Shown: piece after piece, positions 58,911 through 64,000 of the stretch
How positions within the stretch are numbered: the stretch's first letter is position 1
How the letters are laid out: the number at the start of each line of letters is the position of its first letter
Assembly (NCBI RefSeq): GCF_015240065.1
Contig: NZ_CP060506.1
Span: 1,364,001 to 1,428,000 of the forward strand
Length of the DNA: 64,000 bases
Reading direction: 5' to 3'
Source of the DNA: Nanchangia anserum
GTDB lineage: Bacteria > Actinomycetota > Actinomycetes > Actinomycetales > Actinomycetaceae
Notes under the pieces: model-generated
What the model saw: only the letters and a program-made list of their open reading frames with translations
Told to the model about the DNA's origin: nothing
Database searches by the model: none
Made by a program: the position numbers and the translations under genes

Positions 58911-60347
58911 CTAACGCGGCATGCCGACGTAGATGGTCTCGAGGAATTCCTCGATGCCATCCAGGCCGCCTTCGCGCCCGAGCCCCGACGCCTTGACGCC
59001 GCCGAACGGGGCCGCCGCGTTGGAGATCGTCGCGGAGTTGACGCCAATCATGCCGACTTCGAGACGCTGAGCCAGGCGCATGATCCGCGCGACGTCGCGG
59101 GTGTGCACGTAGCCGGCCAAGCCAAATTCCGTGGCGTTGGCCAGGGCAAGGGCCTCCTCCTCGGTGTCAAAACCGCAGATCGGGGCGACCGGACCGAACA
59201 CCTCCTCATGCAGCAGCGGGTTGTCGGGAGCCAGGTCGGCGACGACGGTGGGCGGATAGAAGAATCCCGGGCCCTCACACGGGTGCCCGCCGCAGACGAG
59301 CCTTCCCCCAGCCGCAACCGAGCGATTGACGAGGTCGACGACGTGATCGCGCTGCTTGGCCGAGACGATGGGGCCGACCTCGGTGCCGTCGCTCATCCCG
59401 TCGCCCACGCGCATGGCACCGAGCGCCTCGCTCACGCGCGTGGTGAATTCCTCGCGCACGCTGTTGTGGACGTAGAAGCGCGACGAAGCGTTGCACGCCT
59501 CCCCCATGTTGCGCATCTTCGTCGCGACCGCGGCGTCGACGGCGGCGTCGAGGTCCGCGTCGTCGAAGACAATGAAGGGCGCGAGCCCACCAAGCTCCAT
59601 CGACGTGCGCAACACGTTTTCGGCCGCCTCCTTCAGCAAGGCCCGCCCAACAGCCGTCGAGCCCGTGAACGAAATCTTGCGCAGCCGGGGATCGGCGATC
59701 ATCGGCCCGGTCATCGGCGGGGTGTCGGCGGTCGGCACGACGTTGACGACGCCCGCGGGCAGCCCGACCTCATCGAGCACCTGGGCGAAGAGGAGAGCGG
59801 TCAGCGGGGTATCCTCGCTCGGCTTGAGCACGCAGGTGCAGCCCGCGGCGAGAGCGGGCGCGATCTTGCGCGTGGCCATCGCCAGCGGGAAGTTCCACGG
59901 GGTGATGAACAGGCAGGGGCCAACCGGGCGCTTGAGCGTCATGACCTGAAGGGCGCCCTCCGGGGTGTGGTAGCACTCGCCGTGAACGTGCGCGGCCTCC
60001 TCGGCGAACCAGCGCAGGAACTCGGCACCGTAGGTGACCTCGGCGCGCGCCTGATCGAGAGGCTTGCCCATCTCCAGGGTCATGCACCGGGCGAATTCCT
60101 CGGCTCGCGCTGTCACGGCGTCAAAGGCGCGCCACAGGTAGTGCGCGCGCTCGCGCGCGGGGGTCTCGGCCCACTCGCGCGCCGCGTTGTCGGCGGCGTC
60201 GAGAGCAGCCATGCCGTCGGCCGGCGTCGCCGAGGCCACCTGCGCGAGGACCTCGCCCGTCGCCGGATTGAGGACGTCGAAGGTGGCGCCGTCAGCGCTC
60301 GCTCGCCACGTACCGTTGACATACAAAGTGGTGGGATTGTCCGCCAT
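58911..60347 (-). CDS. gabD: Succinate-semialdehyde dehydrogenase
   Basis: A 478-residue aldehyde dehydrogenase with intact catalysis: ITPWNFPLAMATRKIAPAL, SFTGSTAVGRAL, SMELGGLAPFIVFDDADLD (Glu) and GEACNASSRFYVHNSVREEF (Cys in EAC). It fits the GabD/SSADH subgroup that oxidises succinate semialdehyde to succinate. ATG 60347 follows AAAGGACC. It is divergent from hpaG, and the shared gap contains operator palindromes. In this cluster it removes the HpaI product into the TCA cycle. Confidence 0.9.
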   Translation of the reverse strand: MADNPTTLYVNGTWRASADGATFDVLNPATGEVLAQVASATPADGMAALDAADNAAREWAETPARERAHYLWRAFDAVTARAEEFARCMTLEMGKPLDQARAEVTYGAEFLRWFAEEAAHVHGECYHTPEGALQVMTLKRPVGPCLFITPWNFPLAMATRKIAPALAAGCTCVLKPSEDTPLTALLFAQVLDEVGLPAGVVNVVPTADTPPMTGPMIADPRLRKISFTGSTAVGRALLKEAAENVLRTSMELGGLAPFIVFDDADLDAAVDAAVATKMRNMGEACNASSRFYVHNSVREEFTTRVSEALGAMRVGDGMSDGTEVGPIVSAKQRDHVVDLVNRSVAAGGRLVCGGHPCEGPGFFYPPTVVADLAPDNPLLHEEVFGPVAPICGFDTEEEALALANATEFGLAGYVHTRDVARIMRLAQRLEVGMIGVNSATISNAAAPFGGVKASGLGREGGLDGIEEFLETIYVGMPR

Positions 60348-60418
60348 GACAGGTCCTTTCGTGCCGACGTACCGGGCGGGCGACACTCCTGCGGGCCGCG
60401 AACCGCCCCTCACAGGCG

Positions 60419-60430
60419 ATCGTATACGAT
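60419..60430. promoter_or_regulatory. Palindromic operator ATCGTATACGAT, site 3
   Basis: A second perfect copy of the 12-base palindrome, about 70 bases upstream of the gabD start on the gabD side of the divergent region. Identical to site 1. Confidence 0.7.
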
Positions 60431-60564
60431 CTCTCGGCGCATTGTTCGATAATCGCGCAGACCTCACATGGCGGCAGGCCGGCACATCGCCGCAGAGGTG
60501 AAATTCGTGCGCAATTTCGGCAAACCGGTTGACGGCACCACCACAGCCCCGTAGGCTGGGGCCA

Positions 60565-60588
60565 ATCATATACGATTCGATGTACGAT
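60565..60588. promoter_or_regulatory. Operator-like sites 4 and 5 upstream of hpaG
   Basis: ATCATATACGAT (60565-60576) differs from the palindrome at one base, and TCGATGTACGAT (60577-60588) follows directly with an intact right half. The pair lies 40-65 bases upstream of the hpaG start and may overlap its promoter. Confidence 0.6.
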
Positions 60589-60628
60589 CGAACCGCGAGG
60601 GCATCGACGCCCTCCAGGGAAGGGCATC

Positions 60629-62221
60629 ATGGATCCTGTCACCACCCACCTGGGCCATCGACCCGGCAAGATTTTCGCCGTCCATCTCTCTTACGCCTCA
60701 CGCGCCGCCCAGCGCGGCCGCACCCCGCGTTACCCCTCCTACTTCTTCAAGGCCCCCTCCTCGCTGGCCGGCAGCGGCACGCTCGAGCGGCCCGCCGGCT
60801 GTGAACTCATCGGTTTCGAGGGCGAGGTGTGCGTCATCATCGGCACCGCCGGACGCAACATTGCTCAGGCTGACGCGTGGTCGCACGTCGGCTGGGTCAC
60901 CGCCGGCAACGACTTCGGCCTCCACGACATGCGCTACGCCGACAAGGGCTCGAACGTCCGTTCCAAGTCCGGCGACGGATTCTGCCCCGTCGGCCCCGGC
61001 CTCATTGATGCCGCCACCGTGCGTGAGGATCGCATCGGCGTGCGCACGTGGCTCGATGGCGACCTCGTCAGCGACGATTCGACCGCCGGGATGATCTTCC
61101 CGATCTCGCAGATGATCGCCGATCTGTCGCGCCTGCTCACCCTGGAGGTCGGCGACATGATTATGACCGGCGTTCCCGCCGGGGCCTCGGTGGCCGAGCC
61201 CGGCCAGGTCGTCGAGGTCGAGGTGTTCAGCCTCGACGACCCCTCCCTCACCTCGGGGCGACTGCGCACACAGATCGTCGAGGGGCCCGCTCTCGCCGAG
61301 GTTGGCAACCCGCCCAAGGTCGACGACACCCAACGCTCCGATGCCTGGGGCTTCCCCGTTGGCACCGTCAAGGACGCAGCCGCGCGCAAGGAACCGCTCA
61401 GCGAGGATGTGCGCCGCCGCCTCGGAAACGTCGGGGTGGGAACCCTGTCGGTTCAGCTGCGCAAGCGCGGGTTCAACGAGGCCATTCTCGACGGCGTCGC
61501 ACCGCTGCGCCGAGGCGATCGCCTCATCGGCCCGGCGCGCACACTGCGTTACGTGCCCTACCGCAAGGACCTTTTCGCAGCCAAGGGCGGTGGCTTCAAC
61601 CACCAGAAGCAAGTCGTCGACTCGCTGCGCGAGGGCGAGGTCCTCGTCATGGAGGCGCGCGGGTGCGTCGAAGCCGGAACGCTCGGCGACATCTTGGCCC
61701 TGCGGGCGAAGACGCTCGGGGCCGCCGGGATCGTCACCGACGGAGCCGCACGCGACAGCGCGGAAGTCGAAAACGTCGGCCTGCCCGTCTTCACCGGCGG
61801 CCGCCACCCCGCGGTCCTCGGGCGGCGCCACGTGCCCTGGGAACACGACGTGACCGTCTCGTGCGGCGGTGCCACGGTGTGCGTGGGCGATGTCATCGTC
61901 GGCGATGACGACGGCGCCGTCGTCATCCCCCGCGATCTCCTCGACGAGGTCCTCGCCGACGCCGAAGCCCAAGAACACCGCGAGCGCTTTATCGCCGAAC
62001 AGGTTGGTGCCGGTGCCAGCCTCGACGGCCTGTTCCCCGTGTCCACCGACGAGTGGAAGGCCCGCTACGAGGAGTGGCTGGCCGCCAACCCCTGCCCACC
62101 CCCTGATCCAGGAACCGACCGAAGGAGAGATCATGAGCGAGGCAACCGACCTCCTGTCCGACCACATTCAGCACTACATTGGTGCCCACCACGTCGATTC
62201 CGCGGATGGCGACACGTTTGA
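60629..62221 (+). CDS. hpaG: HpaG-type isomerase/decarboxylase fused to an RraA-like domain
   Basis: The N-terminal half (about 1-230) is a fumarylacetoacetate-hydrolase-fold protein. GFEGEVCVIIG, VTAGNDFGLHDMR, KSGDGFCPVGP and MIMTGVPAGASVAEPGQVVE mark the HpaG group, which decarboxylates and isomerises 5-oxo-pent-3-ene-1,2,5-tricarboxylate. The C-terminal half (about 260-480) is RraA/HMG-aldolase-like, with GAGIVTDG-like AAGIVTDGAARDSAEV and GDVIVGDDDGAVVIP. The ORF overlaps hpaE by 89 bases; one more C in the C5 run at 62099-62103 would create a stop before the overlap, so the last 40 residues are doubtful. ATG 60629 follows AGGGAAGGG. Confidence 0.85.
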   Translation: MDPVTTHLGHRPGKIFAVHLSYASRAAQRGRTPRYPSYFFKAPSSLAGSGTLERPAGCELIGFEGEVCVIIGTAGRNIAQADAWSHVGWVTAGNDFGLHDMRYADKGSNVRSKSGDGFCPVGPGLIDAATVREDRIGVRTWLDGDLVSDDSTAGMIFPISQMIADLSRLLTLEVGDMIMTGVPAGASVAEPGQVVEVEVFSLDDPSLTSGRLRTQIVEGPALAEVGNPPKVDDTQRSDAWGFPVGTVKDAAARKEPLSEDVRRRLGNVGVGTLSVQLRKRGFNEAILDGVAPLRRGDRLIGPARTLRYVPYRKDLFAAKGGGFNHQKQVVDSLREGEVLVMEARGCVEAGTLGDILALRAKTLGAAGIVTDGAARDSAEVENVGLPVFTGGRHPAVLGRRHVPWEHDVTVSCGGATVCVGDVIVGDDDGAVVIPRDLLDEVLADAEAQEHRERFIAEQVGAGASLDGLFPVSTDEWKARYEEWLAANPCPPPDPGTDRRRDHERGNRPPVRPHSALHWCPPRRFRGWRHV

Positions 62222-63664
62222 CGTTATCGATCCGACGACGAACGCCGCCTATATTTCCTGCGCTTCCGGCAAGGCCGCCGACATCGATGCCGCCGTCGCG
62301 GCGGCCCGCGAGGCGTTCGATCATGGGCCGTGGCCCACGATGCAGCCGCGTGAGCGCGCCCGCGTGCTTTACGCGATCGCCGACGAGGTCGAGAAGGTGC
62401 ACGCGAAGCTCGCGGCCCTAGAGAGCTTTGACTCCGGGCTGCCGATCCGCCAGGCCAAGGGGCAGGCGAATCGGGCGGCGGAGAATTTCCGCTTCTTCGC
62501 CGACCTCATCGTCGCCCAGCGCGACGAGACCTACAAGATGCCGGGGCGCCAGATCAACTACGTCAACCGCAAGCCCAAGGGCGTGGCGGGCCTCATCACG
62601 CCGTGGAACACGCCGTTCATGCAGGAGTCGTGGAAGCTCGCCCCGGCCCTGGCCTCGGGATGCACCGTCGTTCTCAAGCCCGCGGAGTTCACTCCGGCCT
62701 CGGCGTCGCTGTGGCCGGGAATCTTCGAGCGCGCCGGCGTGCCCGAGGGCGTCTTTAACCTCGTCAACGGTTTCGGCGAGACCGCGGGCGACGCCCTCGT
62801 CAAGCACCCGGATGTCAACCTCATTTCCTTCACCGGTGAGGCCGCAACGGGCCGGGTCATCTTCGCCAACTGCGCGCCGACGATGAAGGCGATGTCGATG
62901 GAGCTGGGTGGGAAGTCCCCCGCCGTCATCTTCGCCGATGCCGATGTTGACCAGGCGCTGGATTCGACGCTGTTCGGCGTGTTTTCGCTCAACGGCGAGC
63001 GCTGCACGGCGTCGTCACGCATCCTCGTGGAGCGGCCGATCTACGACCGTTTCGTCGAGGCCTACGCGGAGCGGGCACGCAAGATCAAGGTTGGCCCGCC
63101 CTCGGACCCCGATACCGAGATCGGCGCGCTGGTCCATCCCGAGCACTACGACAAGGTCATGTCCTACATCGAGATCGGCAAGGAAGAGGCGCGCCTGGTC
63201 GCCGGCGGCTCCCGCCCGGCCGGCCTCGAGGAGGGCAACTACCTCGAGGCTACCGTCTTCGCCGACGTCGCCCCCACGGCGCGGATTTTCCAGGAGGAGA
63301 TCTTCGGCCCCGTCGTATGCATCACCCCGTTCGATACCGACGAGGAGGCCCTGGCCCTGGCCAACGGCGTTGACTACGGCCTAGCCGCCTACGTGTGGAC
63401 GAGCGACGTCACCCGCGCTCACCTGTTCTCCCACGCTATCGAGGCGGGCATGGTGTGGGTGAACTCCCACAACGTCCGCGACCTGCGCACCCCGTTTGGG
63501 GGCGTGAAGGCCTCTGGCCTGGGCCACGAGGGCGGCTACCGCTCCCTCGATTTCTATTCCGACCAGCAGGCCGTGCACATCCGCCTCGGCGACGTCCACA
63601 CACCCGCTTTGGGGCGACGGGCTACGCCGACAACGACCTCGGCCTGGGCGGCCCGTCCGCATGA
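62133..63664 (+). CDS. hpaE: 5-carboxymethyl-2-hydroxymuconate-semialdehyde dehydrogenase, frameshift near the end
   Basis: A protein of about 510 residues, an aldehyde dehydrogenase with LITPWNTPFMQESWKLAPAL, SMELGGKSPAVIFADADVD and LNGERCTASSRILVERP (catalytic Cys). Its place between hpaG and hpaD identifies it as HpaE, which oxidises the ring-cleavage semialdehyde. Near 63603-63605 one C is missing. Restoring it gives an ending HTPRFGATGYADNDLGLGGP with a stop at 63664; as written the frame runs on with unrelated residues to 63755. GAAGGAGAG precedes the ATG at 62133. Confidence 0.9.
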
Positions 63665-63747
63665 CCATCCGGGGCGCGGGCCCGCCGGGTCCGCGCCCCG
63701 CCCGCAGGCAGCTCACGTCCATATTCACAGCCAAAGGAGACTGAATC

Positions 63748-64000
63748 ATGAATGAACTTGGACCCATCCCCACGCCCGAAGCTCCCGCGCCCAACATTCT
63801 GCGCTGCGCCTACATGGAGATCGTCGTGTCCGACCTGGCGGCCTCGCGCGCCTTCTACGTCGACACCCTCGGTCTCGTTGTCACCAAGGAGACCGACGAC
63901 GCCCTGTACCTGCGCACGTTCGACGAGTTCATCCACCACAACCTCGTCTTGCGTGAGGGCCCGGTGCCTGCGATCGCGGCGTTCGCCTATCGCGTGCGTT
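63748..64000 (+). CDS. hpaD: 3,4-dihydroxyphenylacetate 2,3-dioxygenase (partial, runs off right edge)
   Basis: The first 84 residues of a vicinal-oxygen-chelate extradiol dioxygenase are visible. NILRCAYMEIVVSDLAASRAF is the start of the first VOC module, and RTFDEFIHHNLVLREGP fits the HpaD/BphC type. The metal-ligand residues lie mostly beyond the window. It would open the ring of homoprotocatechuate, giving the substrate of HpaE just upstream. ATG 63748 follows AAAGGAG. Confidence 0.85.
   Translation, partial: MNELGPIPTPEAPAPNILRCAYMEIVVSDLAASRAFYVDTLGLVVTKETDDALYLRTFDEFIHHNLVLREGPVPAIAAFAYRVR

Noticed and set aside
60698-62167. A 489-codon open frame on the - strand opposite the hpaG fusion
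   Set aside because: Antisense shadow of high-G+C coding sequence; the + strand protein has clear family motifs.

Overview
The window is chromosomal DNA from a high-G+C actinobacterium. It has a WhiB3/WhiD-type regulator, a CIRCE-controlled groES, GTG starts behind strong Shine-Dalgarno sequences, a Zn-type S14 and a DUF4032 protein. Gene style suggests Actinomycetaceae or a relative, but this is a guess without a search. The sequence as written carries single-base indels, mostly in short G/C runs. They break genes that cannot plausibly be broken (fusA, rpsH, tsaD, adk), so most look like sequencing errors. I give rejoined coordinates for those genes.

Left edge (1-3755, minus strand): a compact RiPP operon with lower G+C than its surroundings, immediately 3' of a tRNA-Thr. 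In transcription order it has a clear promoter, a 75-residue Cys-ending precursor, an intergenic stem-loop, a prolyl-oligopeptidase-like hydrolase, a small protein of unknown function, a LanKC-like lyase-kinase with no cyclase domain, and an ABC ATPase running off the edge. This is the best candidate for a poorly described system.

4-24 kb: housekeeping genes. These are a DsbA-like protein, a Ser/Thr kinase, a DUF4032 protein, an unannotated 29-codon amphipathic peptide gene, fumC, membrane and secreted proteins, a DnaQ-like exonuclease, guaB, a divergent MerR/whiB pair, groES, a THUMP-like methyltransferase, tsaD, glmM, rpsI-rplM, truA and a ROK glucokinase.

24-49 kb: the alpha, spc and S10 ribosomal operons, read right to left (rpsJ to rplQ). 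They are split between rpsQ and rplN by about 9.2 kb of accessory genes: an unknown membrane protein, an ABC transporter with a bacteriocin-associated-type FtsX-like permease, and a single-chain Type ISP restriction-modification gene. The restriction gene contains a G11 tract and a 10-bp tandem repeat, each putting it out of frame.

49-55 kb: a catalytically degenerate aldehyde dehydrogenase homologue, then the str operon (rpsL-rpsG-fusA-tuf) with its promoter and terminator.

55-64 kb: a homoprotocatechuate-type meta-cleavage pathway (hpaD partial, hpaE, an hpaG-RraA fusion, hpaH, hpaI, gabD) plus a flavin aromatic hydroxylase. Two divergent promoter regions share the palindrome ATCGTATACGAT, so one unseen regulator (GntR type suspected) probably controls the whole cluster.
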